64,000 nt of DNA from Dastarcus helophoroides (taxonomy: Eukaryota > Arthropoda > Insecta > Coleoptera > Bothrideridae). Below, piece after piece: positions 1-12,199 of this stretch. The notes beneath the pieces are model-generated. The model was given only the letters and a program-made list of their open reading frames with translations, was not told the origin of the DNA and ran no database searches. Where the stretch lies: assembly GCA_028583605.1 (NCBI GenBank), contig CM053332.1:14000442-14064441 (forward strand). The letters run 5' to 3'. Positions within the stretch are counted from its first letter, which is position 1, and each line of letters opens with the position of its first letter. Both the position numbers and the translations under genes were made by a program.

Positions 1-900
1 AGTGACAGCAGTGTAATCTGATTCTAAAATCTATAGATGTATTTCTGCTGGGCAAAGTTCCTGACCATTAGTGTGTAGTACAATTATTTTTATATCATTG
101 ACCAAGTAAAGTTACGCTTTTTTGTCGATGTATATAAAACCTGCAGTTGTTATTTTATTGTTATAAATGTAAGCAATTCGTTTACGTCAACATCCCTAGT
201 ATTAAATACATGGTGAAGGATGTATATTTGTGAATATGTTGAACGAATTGTTGAGCTTCAAACTGTTTGAAGCAGTGCAATTGTTAGGTAGTTTGGAATT
301 CATTTTTTTATACTTTTTTATTTACACTGTTTGAAACGGTTTGATATAAAGAATTGTAAATTTAAATATTAGATAAATACATATGATACTTATGTGAGAT
401 TATTTGTTTTCAATTTATTGTTTTATTACTTTTTTTATTATTTAGATGTTGAGATCTCCAGGCGATGTAGTCTAACAATCATTCTTTGAAAAATTTTGAA
501 AAAGTATATTGAAAACCTTATCTCTCTACATGAGCTTTAAAATTATTAAGTACAATTTTGTTTCACTATTACATTGTAAATATCATATTTTATCCTGATA
601 AGCACACAACCTATACTATGTAATCAATTAATATTTAAAATAAATAGATTCTACTCATGAGTGTTATTTGACTTATTCCAATTTCCTTTTAAAAAAAAAT
701 AGTACCACTTTTAAATATGGTTGAGTTTAAGAATTATTTTTGGCTTCGACTGATGAAAGGAAATCAGTAAAAAAAGAAATTATCACCCCAAAAAACAGTT
801 ATTGAGAATTCGATAGTTAAAGTTTGACAATTTATAAATTACCAGTACATATTGACCAATAGCATATTTTGACTTAAATTTTGTATAACAGAATTATACT
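1..900. other. AT-rich non-coding sequence, nothing recognised
   Basis: No coding frame, inverted repeat or known element end is visible. It does not carry the GTCGAAATTTT-type word that starts abruptly near 900. It could be intergenic sequence or the 3' untranslated part of a gene lying to the left. Confidence 0.5.
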
Positions 901-3130
901 TTAGGGGTTGGTTCCTTCTTGCAAAATAAAACTGTATACATTATTATTTAAAAGAAAAAGCCAATTTCGAGGAGAAAGACATTTCCAGAAACAGAAAACT
1001 GGTATTTTGAGATAAAAAATTAAATTTTCCAAAATAAGCCGAGCTTTGAAAAAATTTAAAATTTCCGAAAAGACATCTTTCAAAAAGAGCCGAATATATT
1101 TGGAAAAATAGGGGGATTTCGAAAAAAGATGATTTTTGAAAGAAAAAACCGAAAGGTAGAAGGTTAAGAATTAAGTCGCAATTTCGAAAAAGACGAATTT
1201 TAAGGAAAAGACGCATTTTAGGAAACAAAATAATTTTAAGGGAAACTAAAAGTTCCGAAGAGAAAAAGTACAATTTTAAGAATCAAGTTGCAATTTCGAA
1301 AAAGGCGAATTTTAAGGAAATGGCGCACTTTAGGAAAAAACTAATTTTAAGGGAAACTAAAAATTCCGAGGAGAAAATATATTTCGAAAAAAAAATCGAC
1401 ATTTGTGGACAATTAAACAACGAAGTTTTAGATAAAAAAAACAAAATTTCGAAGAAACGCCAAATAATAATAATATAAACGCCGTTATTTAAATCAAAGA
1501 TAAAACGTACATGTCCAGTCAATGTTTCTAGAAAGTCAGTTTCTAAAAGGTCGAAATTTTCAAAAAACAGGCCAATGTTAAAAGAAATTACGCAATTTCA
1601 AAAAAAAAGCGAAACTTCAAGAAAAATGGTAAAAATTTTCAGAGAAATCCATTTTAAAAAAATGTCGAATTTTGAGAATTAAGTCAAAATTAAAATATAC
1701 GAAATTTAAAAAAAGACGAATTTTAAGTAAAAGGCTCATTTTAGGAAGAAAAACTAGGTTTAGGGGAAACTAAAAATTCCGAAGAGAAAAAGTAGAATTT
1801 TAAGAATCAAGTCGCAATTTCGAAAAATACGAATTTTAAGGAAAAGACGCATTTTAATTTAAAAAAACTGATTTTAAGGAAAACTAAAAATTCCGAGGAG
1901 AAAAAGTAGAATTTTAAGAATCAAGTTGCAATTTCGAAAAAGACAAATTTTAAGGAAATGGCGCACTTTAGGGAAAAAATTAATTTTAAGGGAAACTAAA
2001 AATTCCGAGGAGAAAAAGTAGAATTTTAAGAATCAAGTTGCAATTTCGAAAAAGACGAATTTTAAGGAAATGGCGCACTTTAGGGAAAAAACTAATTTTA
2101 GGGGAAACTAAAAATTCCGAGAAGAAAAAGTAGAATTTTAAGAATCAAGTTGCAATTTCGAAAAAGACGAATTTTAAGGGAATGGCGCACTTTAGGAAAA
2201 AAACTAATTTTAAGGGAAACTAAAAATTCCGAGGAGAAAATATATTTCGAAAAAAAATCGACATTTGTGGACAATTAAACATCGAAGTTTTAGATAAAAA
2301 AAAAACAAAATTTCGAGGAAACGCCAAATAATAATAATATAAACGCCGTTATTTAAATCAAAAATAAAACGTACATGTCCAGTCAATTTTTCTAGAAAGT
2401 CAGTTTCTAAAAGGTCGAAATTTTCAAAAAACAGGCCAATGTTAGAAGAAATTACGCAATTTCAAAAAAAAAAAGCGAAACCAAGAAAAATGGTAAAAAT
2501 TTTCAGAGAAACCCATTTTAAAAAAAATGTCGAATTTTGAGAATTAAGTCAAAATTAAAATCAAAATATACGAAATTTAACAAAAAAGACGAATTTTAAG
2601 GAAAAGGTTCATTTTAGGAAAAAAAACTAGGTTTAAGGGAAACTAAAAATTCCGAAGAGAAAAAGTAGAACTTTAAAAATCAAGTCGCAATTTCGAAAAA
2701 GACGAATTTTAATGAAAAGACGCATTTTAGTAAAAAAACTAATTTTAAGGGAAACTAAAAATTCCGAGGAGAAAAAGAAGAATTTTAAGAATCAAGTTGC
2801 AATTTCGAAAAAGACGAATTTTAAGGAAATGGCGCACTTTAGGAAAAAACTAATTTTAAGGGAAACTAAAAATTCCGAGAAGAAAATATATTTCAAAAAA
2901 TAAACGACATTTGTGGACAATTAAACATCGAAGTTTTAGATAAAAAAAAAATAAATTCGAGAAAACGCCAAATCCAATCAATTTTTTTGGAGTCAGTTTC
3001 TAAAAGATCGAAATTTTCAAAAAACAGACCAATGTTAAAAGAAATTACGCAATTTCAAAAAAAGCGAAACTTCAAGAAAAATGGTAAACATTTTCAGAGA
3101 AACCCATAAAAAAAAATGTCGAATTTTGCG
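901..3130 (+). repeat. tandem array, 112-bp monomer with higher-order duplication
   Basis: The word GAGGAGAAAAAGTAG recurs at about 1895, 2007, 2119 (GAGAAG variant) and 2231, a spacing of 112 bases. A different marker, ATCGACATTTGTGGACAATT, recurs at about 1396, 2257 and 2905, so blocks of roughly 640-870 bases containing several monomers were duplicated again. The + strand is purine-rich. Short reading frames in it are by-products of the repeat. Confidence 0.85.
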
Positions 3131-4600
3131 AATTAAGTCAAAATTAAATTTAAATTTAACAAAATTACGAAATTACGAGGAAATAAATTTCAAGAAATTT
3201 TTGCAGTCAAATTTTGAGAATAGGGATTTCTTAGAAAAAAGGTCAAAATTTTGAGGAAAAAGTTGGGATTTAAAGAAACCCAAAGAATTTGATTGATTTT
3301 GTTTAAAAACGGATTTTAACAAAAATGACGAAATTTTGAGAAAAAGTCTTCATTTCCCATAAAAACAATTTTGAAAAAAGTTGAAAATTTCGAAAATAAG
3401 ATTAATTTCGAAGAAACAGTCGCCATTTCCAACAATATTAAATATCTGATTCTAAAATAAAGATAGTGTCTTCAAGGAAACATTCGAAATTTCTAAAAAT
3501 TTATATTCCAATAGAAATTTTCAGAAAATTCCAGCTTTAAGAAATATAACGGAATTTCCAAAAACAAATAAACTTCGACAAAACGATGTTGTTTAAAGAA
3601 AAACTTGAAAGGTGGTAAAAAATTCGAAATTTTCCTGAAAAAAATCACATTTAAAAAAAAGGTCGAATTTTGCGAATAGTAGAAGTTTAAAAATATGAAT
3701 TTTGAAAAGAAGTAGTCGAAATTTCGAATAAAAGACGGATTTAGATAAAAAATATGGAATTTCCAGAAAAAAAATGAAAATTTCACACAATAAAACTTTA
3801 AGAAGTTAAGTTAAATAAAACAAAATGAAAAAGTCGAATTTTGAAAAAAAGATGACAAAAAGATTAATTTCAAGAAAAAAGTAAAATTTTTCAGCACAAC
3901 ATAAAGAATCAGATTTTTGAACATTTCGCAATAAACTGATTTTAAGAAAAATATGAAAATTTCCAAAAAGTGGAATTCGAGGAAAAAATGGGAATTTTTA
4001 TAAATAGAAAGGAATTTTTAAAAAAGCTAAATTATGACAAAAAGATCCATATTACGACAAAAAGATCGAAATTTAGAAAAACGATCGAATTTTTAGAAAA
4101 GGTCGAGCGGCTGAATATTTATTTTATTTTGCCTGCCCAAGTCATTGTAAGAGCAGCACCCCACTTTGTCCAATATTAAGATAAATTTCAAAATGTTGAA
4201 AAGAAAGCTAAAATTTTCAGAAAATAGATTTAAAAAAAATTGAACTTTTCAAAGATAAATTTTCTCGGAATTTTTCGTTTTTTGCAAATTTAAAATTTGT
4301 TTACTTTTTTATGCAAAGTTTCGTCAAATTTTAAAGAAAATGCAAATTTTGTTAAACAAATTGAAAATGTCTGCTGAAATTCGGATTTTAAAAAGTTGAA
4401 ATTGTCAGAAAAAATCGAATTTTTAGAGAAATGGTGAAATTTGAAAAAAAAGGAAAAATCTTGAGATAAATATTCAAAATTTAAAAAAAAGCAGATTTTC
4501 GAAATTTCAATGGATCATTATTGACAAATGTGAAAAAGACAAGTTTTGAGAAAAAAGTCGATATTTCGAGAAAATGTCGAAATTTCAAGATAATATTGTT
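3131..4600 (+). repeat. degenerate purine-strand array (GAAAAAGTCGAAATTTTGA-like)
   Basis: Continuation of the array without a clean period: stretches such as GAAAAAGTCGAATTTTGAG recur every 15-30 bases with heavy substitution. The A+G bias on the + strand is constant. No protein-coding signal. Confidence 0.8.
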
Positions 4601-4604
4601 GTGT

Positions 4605-4690
4605 TTTTTAATCTTTCTTGGTTTCAGGGGATAATTTTTGTATTTCAATTTTTGAGGATAACCAAGGACCAGTCCGTTCCACCAAAAAAA
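4605..4690 (+). repeat. ribozyme-repeat family A, tail fragment
   Basis: Contains the family A tail (TGTGTTTTTTAATCTTTCTT, then GGTTTCAGGGG and GATAACCAAGGACCA) also seen at 33091-33300, 34501-34715, 45225-45330, 50905-51012 and 52731-52810. The hammerhead-like part is absent. It directly abuts the 5' LTR of the next element. Confidence 0.75.
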
Positions 4691-4698
4691 TATATATA

Positions 4699-4943
4699 TG
4701 TTAGCGGAATCCCCTTATAACACCCTGTATAGTTGTCAAGTGGTGGCAACTTGGCTACGTCAGGACGGGCGAGCTCAGGAAACGCAGCAGGAATGTATCG
4801 CGCAGCAGTACCGAAAATACGCCGAAAACCGAAGAGCCTTCGCGATAAATCGGTTGTACCTTAGAAAAGAATAATAGAGTTCTATTCTCTAATATCGATT
4901 TTTATGGGAAAAATACCCCATATTTAACCCCTACTAGTTTACA
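4699..4943 (+). repeat. 5' LTR, 245 bp
   Basis: Begins TGTTAGCGG and ends TTTACA (TGT...ACA termini). The match to the 3' LTR is nearly base for base apart from a few substitutions and indels. The sequence right after it, TCAGAAGTGGGA, sits where a primer-binding site should be; its tRNA is not identified. Confidence 0.88.
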
Positions 4944-5197
4944 TCAGAAGTGGGAATATCTCCTTGTGCAAGATAAAGGAGGAAAGACCTAAAATTTAAG
5001 TGATTTTTAGTGCGTTTAGTTCGAGTAAAACAAAGGACAATAATCGAGAAACAACGCCCTAAGGTACATGAATCGGTAATAGTAACCAGTGACTGTGACA
5101 ATAAACTCTGCCACCAACAAAGTGTGAATGATGTGGATATTTCAACAAAAAAAAACTACCAAAATCTTTAAATATAAAAGATCGAAATTTCATTAGC

Positions 5198-5398
5198 ATG
5201 GCCATCGCCCAAATGTCTCAAGCTTCAAGAGAGTCGGTTGAAACCAGTGCGCACTGGAATAACGCAACTGTATCTGATGTCACCAACGCAGCTTCTGAGC
5301 ATTTTAGACTCGATCCTGACGACAAACCTTTTACGACGCTTGAAGGTATGGATGACGTCATTAGAATGCAGCTGGAACCGGGGATCTCCGATACCTGA
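5198..5398 (+). pseudogene. possible gag amino-terminal remnant
   Basis: A 66-codon open frame beginning MAIAQMSQASRESVET lies 255 bases downstream of the 5' LTR, where gag is expected. It has no zinc knuckle or capsid motif, and its assignment rests on position only. Base composition is more balanced than the surrounding array, as in real coding DNA. A second open stretch at 5630-5881 may be a later gag remnant. Both end well before the tandem repeat. Confidence 0.3.
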
Positions 5399-6401
5399 TT
5401 GGGCTTTACTAATGGGAGGCGCCCTTCGATAGCGAACGGGAGATTTTATAAACACTGGAAGCCTGTGGTGCGCGATTGAGGTTCATTTCGTTGGGATTTT
5501 GTAGTGGCTTTTTCCAAACAAGCCACGTCTGCTACCTGCTACACGCCGACGCGCGTTTATATTTTTTCATCTCAAAAGACACTTTAGTGGAACATGGACA
5601 TGCTAAGCTGATATAAAATCCAGTCGAAATTGGGGCATCATCAGACTCTTCTGGAACAAATCAGCCTAAATGAAAGTCACATAGAAGATGCAAGTTATCA
5701 ATCCATTGTAACAGATTCACTTACCAAACAAACACCTGGATGTATGGACTCTACTAGCTATTCCGATAAAAATAGTTGCAAATCTAATGGAAATGTCAGG
5801 AATGAACGAGCAATAAAAAAAAAGTTTAATTACGTCATATTGCTATTGAAATGCATCCGCAAGATGACCAAATCAAACTAGTTAAATGCGAATATTATTT
5901 AATTTATTAAGATAATTTAAATTCGAGGAATACACCACCAGATGACAACTTTAATTACCCTGACAAGGCCGTTGTCAAGCCCGAGTTAAAACCACAAATA
6001 GCTCTCATGAACCAGATTAAAATTTCTGCGCTATAAGTTATCGCATCGTTTTATTTAAAATAGGAGACCTTCTTGCAGTCGAAGATTCTCTGCTAACTGG
6101 CCAAGGAAACTTGAAAGACAAATATCAAGAGCCGTATACCTGGAACCAGGAGCTTCTAGTCTGCGCCATATACTCTTCCTAATCCTAAACCCTATGAAAG
6201 ATCCATACTTTCAAAACAATAACAGATGCTCAGCAATCAATTAAGACTCTGGCCCACTACAGAGTAATCAATAAATGTGAGTAGAAATTATATTTCTATT
6301 GCAGTATTTATCTGATTAAATACTTGATTTGAAAAAGCAAAAAAAAATATATTATTGAATTTGTTTTTATATTTTTACAATGTTACACAAGAATGACACA
6401 T

Positions 6402-6740
6402 GAAAGACGGCTAGTGGCGATCCCACTATGCTAAAGGAGTGGCGATCCCACTCGATGAAATACTAACACCAGAAAGACGGCCAGTGGCGATCCCAATGTG
6501 CTAAAGGAATGGCGATCCCATTCGATGAAATACTAACACCCCAAAGGCGGCTAGAGGCGATCCCACTATGCTAAAGGAGCGGCGATCCCACTCGATGAAA
6601 TACTAACACCAGAAAGACGGCCAGTGGCGATCCCACTGTGCTAAAGGAATGGTGATCCCATTCGATGAAATACTAATACCCGAAAGACGGCTGGTGGCGA
6701 TCCCACCATGCTAAAGGAGTGGCGTTCCCACTCGAAACAA
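6402..6740 (+). repeat. 70-bp tandem repeat, 5 copies, inside the LTR element
   Basis: GAAAGACGG-type starts occur at about 6402, 6472, 6542, 6612 and 6682, a strict 70-base period. Each unit contains two GGCGATCCCA words separated by ATGCTAAAGGA. Copies 1, 3 and 5 resemble each other (CTCGATG), as do copies 2 and 4 (TTCGATG), so the ancestral unit was probably a 140-bp dimer. Confidence 0.9.
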
Positions 6741-6906
6741 AAATAAACAAAAAAAACACATACACATACACCTACAGACAAAAAAAAAATTCACACCGTA
6801 ATCGTGATAATAATGTGATTATCAAAACAAAAATACTGCCTTTGAATTTTGTACTTCCAGAAAAAAAATAACTTATGGTGCGAGGACGCCCTTCACAGGA
6901 CGGCCG

Positions 6907-7149
6907 TGTTAGCGGAATCCCCTTAAACACCCTGTATAGTTGTCAAGTGATGGCAACTTGGCTACGTCAGGACGGGCGAGCTCAGGAAACGCAGCAAGAA
7001 TGTATCGCGCAGCAGTACCCAAAATACGCCGGAACCGAAGAGCCGTCGCGATAAATCGGTCGTACCTTAGAAAAGAATAATAGAGTTCTATTCTCTAATA
7101 TCGACTTTTATGTGGAAAAATACCCCATATTTAACCCCTATAGTTTACA
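6907..7149 (+). repeat. 3' LTR, 243 bp
   Basis: Starts TGTTAGCGGAATCCCC and ends TAGTTTACA. Differences from the 5' LTR are few, which suggests a fairly recent insertion even though the interior is gutted. Confidence 0.88.
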
Positions 7150-8399
7150 TTTAACCAAATACCTTTTTCCTAAAATTTCCTGCAAATATTATTCCTAGAT
7201 TTTATTAATTTTGTACTAAATTTTTGATCCAATTTTAGAAAAATAAACAAATTATGTGTAAAGGTCGAAATTTTGAGAAAAAGTTCAATTTCAAATAGAA
7301 ACGTCTAGAAACAAAAAAATATCTAAGGTTAAGTCAAAATTTGGAGAATACGATAAATTTCGAGAAACAAGTTTAAATTGTCGGAAAATCAAATTAAAAA
7401 AAAAGAAAAACCCAAATGTTGTAAAATGAACTTTGAAGTAAACTACGATTTTTGAAAAATATCATTAAAATTTCGAGAAAAACAACTAACTTTTTAGAAA
7501 TATTCAGTTTTACAAAAGCACTCCAGTTTTAAGAGGAAAATTGGAATTTTGAGAATAAAGTAGTAATTTTAAAAAAGACGAATTTTGGAAGAAAAAATTG
7601 AAAAAATGAGAATTTTTAGTAAATTAAAATATAATAAATCTTAAAAATAAAAACCTAACCTTTCTTAAAAATCCTAAAAATGTCCAAAATTCGAAAAAAC
7701 TAAAAATGTTCAAAGGTCGAACTTTAAGGAAAAGCAACTTTCAGAAAAAAATCGAATTTTGAGGTCAAAAAATCGCCATTTCCGAAAACATTGTTCTCGT
7801 AATTTAAAATTTAGTAAAGACGTCTAATTAACAAAAAATGTTTGTCTCGAAATCCCCAAAAATATTTTTCCTAATATTTTTATTAACATTCCGATTTTAT
7901 TTAGACATGTTCATAACCATAAAACGTAACATTTTTAGGTAAAAGTGTTGAAAAAACTAAATTTAAAAAAAATAGCGAAATTTCGAAATAAACAAGCAAT
8001 TTTGAAACAAAAGCCCAAAAAGTGGAATTTTCAATATTAAATCCAAGATTTAGAAAATTTGGATGAAGGGGCGAATTTTAGCAAAAGGACTTTAGAGGGA
8101 AAAAGTTTAAATTTTGAGAAAAAAATGGCCATTTCAGAAAACCTGGTTCTCAAAATTTTAAATTTTGTGAAGACGTTGAATTTTGAAAAAATCTTCTTCT
8201 CGAAATCCTCAAAAATTCTTTTCTCAATATTTTTATTAACAAACCGATCTAATTTAGAAGAAAAGTCGACATTTTTAATCGAACGGACTGGTATTTTGGA
8301 AGAAAAATGGAAATTTTTGAAAAAAGTTCCCTATTTGTAAATAAATTTTCGATCCACTTCTTCAGTCAGGCCGGAGCAAGAACCTTACCCAGCCCAGTT
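7150..8399 (+). repeat. degenerate purine-strand array
   Basis: Same AAAGTCGAAATTTTGAG-type words as 3131-4600, A-rich on the + strand, no period. The open frame at 8059-8340 is made of the repeat. The last 60 bases (GGCCGGAGCAAGAACC...) are unique and lead to the LINE target site. Confidence 0.75.
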
Positions 8400-8408
8400 C
8401 TAATTAAG

Positions 8409-8410
<2 letters not shown>

Positions 8411-8452
<42 letters not shown>
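8411..8452. repeat. (TA)21 microsatellite, 3' tail of the LINE
   Basis: Forty-two bases of uninterrupted TA lie between the left target duplication and the LINE 3' UTR. It acts as the element's terminal simple repeat rather than an independent microsatellite. Confidence 0.9.
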
Positions 8453-8454
<2 letters not shown>

Positions 8455-8498
8455 CAATTCCCTTATACCGTAAGGTGTCGGGATTGGTATTCTCTATT

Positions 8499-11289
8499 TC
8501 ATTCACAAAATTTTTTCCATTCCTTTTTGTTTAGCGCTAAAATTTTTGCTTCGTTTAGGTTTAATTGTCTCTTTCTGATTAATTTATCAATGATGTCACC
8601 CCATCGTTCTTTAGGTCTGCCTCTACGTCTCCGGTCCGATGTTCTTGCTTCCCATATTTTCTTTACTTGCATGTTATCTTTCATCCTTTGTATATGTCCC
8701 CACCAACCTAATTGTTTTTCTTCGACAATTTCTAATACAGGCTTAGCATCCAGTTCTTCCCTCACTTTTTGATTTCTTATTCGATCTCTTCTACTTATTC
8801 CTTTTATCGCTCTTAAGAACTTCATCTCGACTGCTTGTATCCGGCTTTTCATTCTCTCCGTTAAAACCCAGGTTTCACTTCCAAATAGTAGTATAGGCTG
8901 GAAGATAGTCTTGTATACCAACATTTTCGTATTTTTGGATATTTCTTTCTTCTTGACTATGGTTGCACACATACTGTAATATGCTTTAAGTGCTTTCTCT
9001 ATTCGTTCATTGATGTCCCTATCCTGATTTCCTTTATTATCTATTATTACTCCTAAATATTTGAATTCCTTGACCTGCTGTATATCCTTATTTTCCAATC
9101 GTATATTTATTTTTTTATTTTCATCTTCTGTTATCGCCATTACTTTTGTTTTATTGACATTTATTTTCATTTGTTTAGATTCTAGAGCTTCTTTCCATAT
9201 TTCTAAGTTAGTTTGTAGGTCTTCGGGTGAATTGGCCATTATTACTATATCATCTGCAAATGCACATTCTTTTATATAGACTTTTTGTAGATTGTAGTAT
9301 CCTACTTGTAGGCCTGTTGTTTTAGTACATGTTTGTTTGAGTATGTCATCTATCAGGATAATGAATAGTAATGGGCTAAGTACTCCTCCCTGTCGTAAAC
9401 CATCTCTTGTGTAGAAAGTAGAAGACTGCATATTTCGCGTTCTGACGTAATTTGCATTTTCCTCATATATGCTTTTTATTCCGGCAATTAATTTTCGGCT
9501 GACTCCTCGTTGTTCCAAACTTATCCATATTTCTTTTCTGGGTGCTCTGTCAAAAGCCTTTTCAAGATCAATGAACGCTAGATATGCCTCTCTCCGTTGT
9601 CTTAATATTTTATCCGTAAGTTGTTTCATCGTGAATATATGGTCCTGTATACTATGGCCTCTTCTAAATCCACTTTGGGATACACTTAATTGCGTTTCTA
9701 TGACTAAACGGAGCCTGTTTGCTAACAGCCTTTCATATATCTTTGCTACCGTGCTCAATAAAGTTATACCTCGATAATTTTGGCATTGTTTTCTATCTCC
9801 CTTTTTATATATGGGCATAATAACACCTATTCCCCAATCTTTAGGTATGTTTCCTTTTATCCATGCCTTATTACAAATGTTGTACAAGAGTTTTACACCT
9901 TTCTTCCCCATGTGTTTAATCATATCTGGTGTTATTCCATCATGTCCGGGTGCTTTTCCACATTTTGTTGCCTTGATTGCTTCTTCAACTTCCTCTATCG
10001 TAAGTACTTCATTTTCTTCATCTGCTATTGTGTCATTTGTTGTTACTTCTTTGCCTTCCTGTGTCTCTGTTTCCAGTGGATTTAATAGTTCGTAAAAGTA
10101 TTCTTTCCATCTGTTCATAATTAAATTCTCATCTTTTAGCAACGCGCCTTCTTTGCTTGTTATAGTCGTCAATTTCTTTTCTTTTCCTTTTCTTATTGTC
10201 TTCACTGCTTTATAAAATAGCTTGCGATCTCCTTTATTTGTCTCCTCCATTTTTTTCCCAAAACATTCCCATGCCTTCTGTTTAGCTTCCAAAACCATTT
10301 TTTTTACTTTGGTTCTCTCCTTATACAAAGTGTATTTTTATGCGGTGTTATTATTTAAGTACTCTTTCCACGCTTGTTTTTTTAATTTAACTTCTTTTTT
10401 GATTTCATCGTTCAACCAGGCAGTTAACTTTTTATTGGCGTTGGTTGTAATCGTGCCACATGCTTGTTTAGCTGCTTCTATTACTACCTCCTTAAATATT
10501 TGCCATATGTCTTCAATATCTTTTTGTTCAATCTCCTTTTCTATATTACTTATTTTTTCCTCAAGAATTTGGTGATAACTGTTTGCTATATCTTTTTCTC
10601 TTAATCTGTATGTTTTAATATTTTCTTTTTTTACTGGTGCAGCTTTGTGTCGTTCGTTGTCACTCCTACACCTCTTCTTTTTCCTAATTTTTGCTACAAC
10701 CAGGTAATGATCACTAAATATTTCCGCACTTCTTTTGACTCTTACATCCGTGATCGATTTCCTATTATTTCTTTGCACAAATACGTAGTCAATTGTTGTT
10801 TATTTTTGTTTCCCCACAGTTTCCAATCACATTTACATTTCTATTCTCTGTTTTACCCACCCTACTGTTAAAATCTTCCATTACGATAATTTTACCTTTA
10901 CCTGTCTCTGTGGCCAATGTTAGTTCCTCCCAGAATTGATCTTTATTACTCGCTAAATCATCTTCATTTGGTCCATACACTATTATTATGCATATTCATT
11001 CCCCATATATATCATCAAATTCTATTTTTAGTATTCTTTCAGAAATGCCTTCCCAATTTAGTATATTATCTACTAATCCTTTCTCTATTATGCACCCAAC
11101 CCCTGCCGCAGCATGTTTATTTTGTTCTACTCCACTGTATATTAAAAGGTGTCCATTTTCTAGCACTAGTTCCCCTTGCCCCTTCTTCTTCGTTTCTGTT
11201 ATTGTTAATATTTGGATCCCTGTCATTTCAAATTCTTCTATTAGTTCCTCCTCTTTTCCCCTTAGTCCTCTAACATTCCATGTTCCCAC
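8499..11289 (-). pseudogene. LINE ORF2: APE endonuclease plus reverse transcriptase, broken
   Basis: The first visible Met (11289) opens with MGTWNVRGLRGKEEE, the endonuclease start with its conserved Asn; ITETKKK carries the catalytic Glu, then VYGPNEDD, MEDFNSRVG and SDHYLVVAKI. The reverse transcriptase, 8499-10328, has MPIYKKGDRKQCQNYRGITL, AFIDLEKAFDRAP, GLRQGGVLSPLLF and the FADD box (CAFADDIVIM). The C-terminal region contains GSETWVLTERM and QLGWWGHIQRM. Three lesions split it: TGA at about 10993-10995, a one-base frame change near 10785-10805, and TAA at 10335-10337. The 609-codon RT segment is itself intact. The product would copy element RNA into nicked DNA. ORF2 may begin somewhat upstream, near the ORF1 stop. 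Confidence 0.93.
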
Positions 11290-11416
11290 TTTCCAAATTT
11301 CTTTTCCTGTTTTTCCTTTTTATTTATTTTTTCTACTGTTGTGTTTTTATGTGTTTTCGTATCCATTTTCATTGCCTTGTTCGTCATCATACTATTTACC
11401 TCTTTAGATTTATTGC

Positions 11417-12199
11417 TCAGTTTTTTGAATTTGTATTTTCTAATTTTTCCTTGATTTTGTTCCATTTCCAAGTTTCTCCATCAACTATTATCTTGTTATA
11501 TCCCATTTTGATATTCTTACCCATGCGTTTCTCCTCTTCTGCTTTATTTTTTAGTTGTCTCTGCTTCTCCCTTTCTTTATGCGTCAAGTCTTCATTTATG
11601 AAAATTTTTTCATTAATTTTTCTAAGCTTTGATTTGTTTTTCATAATCTGTTTCTTTTCATGTTCATTTTGCAGTTTCACAAGATATATATTTCTACCAA
11701 TGTTGTAAGTTTCTTCAACTTTGGTTTGTGTTTCTAATTTTTCTTTAAAGAAATTTTCCATTTCTGTAATTAAAATTGCATTGTCGTTTGTATTTACTGT
11801 TAAACCGTTGACAATTATGTTATTTTTTCTTTTATCTTTTTCGATCCACTCCAAATTATTGCTTATTATTTTTATATCCCTTTTCATTTTCTCGTTTTCT
11901 TTTATAATTCTCTCGTTTTCTTCTCTTAGTTTGGTGTTTTCGATTTGGATTTTTCTAATGTCGTTATTGTATTTTTTCTGTTCATTTTTTATTTCTTGCA
12001 TTTTTTCTCTTATATCCTGCATCATACTTAGTATAAGATCCAGCTTATCCTCGTTATCAATTGTTTTTGTTTTTATTGGCGTTCTCGACATTTTTTTTTT
12101 TGTTCTCGCTAAGGTTCCTTCTTGTACCCTTTTTCTCTTGCCTCTTTCGTCTGTGGAGGACTCCTCCATGTCGGCGTCTCTCATATAATTCTTGTCCAT
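11417..12199 (-). CDS. LINE ORF1 protein (coiled coil, RNA-binding)
   Basis: A 260-codon frame starting MDKNYMRDADMEESSTDERG, 128 bases upstream of the first ORF2 Met. Residues about 55-120 are a long charged heptad-rich coiled coil (LREENERIIKENEKMKRD). Residues about 128-195 start NNIIVNGL, which looks like the first strand of an RRM-type fold. The C-terminus is basic. This layout matches ORF1 proteins that trimerise and coat LINE RNA. The frame is uninterrupted, unlike ORF2. A basic N-terminal stretch (GKRKRVQEG) could be a nuclear signal. Confidence 0.85.
   Translation of the reverse strand: MDKNYMRDADMEESSTDERGKRKRVQEGTLARTKKKMSRTPIKTKTIDNEDKLDLILSMMQDIREKMQEIKNEQKKYNNDIRKIQIENTKLREENERIIKENEKMKRDIKIISNNLEWIEKDKRKNNIIVNGLTVNTNDNAILITEMENFFKEKLETQTKVEETYNIGRNIYLVKLQNEHEKKQIMKNKSKLRKINEKIFINEDLTHKEREKQRQLKNKAEEEKRMGKNIKMGYNKIIVDGETWKWNKIKEKLENTNSKN

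Larger units (their letters stand above)
4699..7149 (+). mobile_element. non-autonomous LTR retroelement (internally deleted)
   Basis: Two near-identical direct repeats, 4699-4943 and 6907-7149, both starting TGTTAGCGGAATCCCC and ending AGTTTACA, bracket about 1.96 kb. The interior has a short gag-like start, a 70-bp tandem repeat and no reverse transcriptase, integrase or protease, so the element cannot mobilise itself. GAGGACGCCC lies just before the 3' LTR, where a polypurine-type primer is expected. No convincing target duplication is seen (TATATA on the left, TTTAAC on the right). The superfamily is not determined; Gypsy is a guess. Confidence 0.88.

Noticed and set aside
901..3130. Regularly spaced repeats as a CRISPR array
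   Set aside because: Repeats are contiguous 112-bp monomers without unique spacers, in a eukaryotic genome.
944..3790. Phe/Lys-rich open frames in array DNA, for example 944-1273, 2712-2903 and 3493-3786
   Set aside because: They are translations of the degenerate repeat, appear on both strands and have no domains or start context.
4691..7156. Target-site duplication of the LTR element
   Set aside because: Flanks TATATA and TTTAAC do not match; no duplication can be claimed.
8527..12188. Plus-strand frames over the LINE, including 11721-12188
   Set aside because: They are antisense shadows of ORF1 and ORF2; the minus-strand proteins have full domain signatures.
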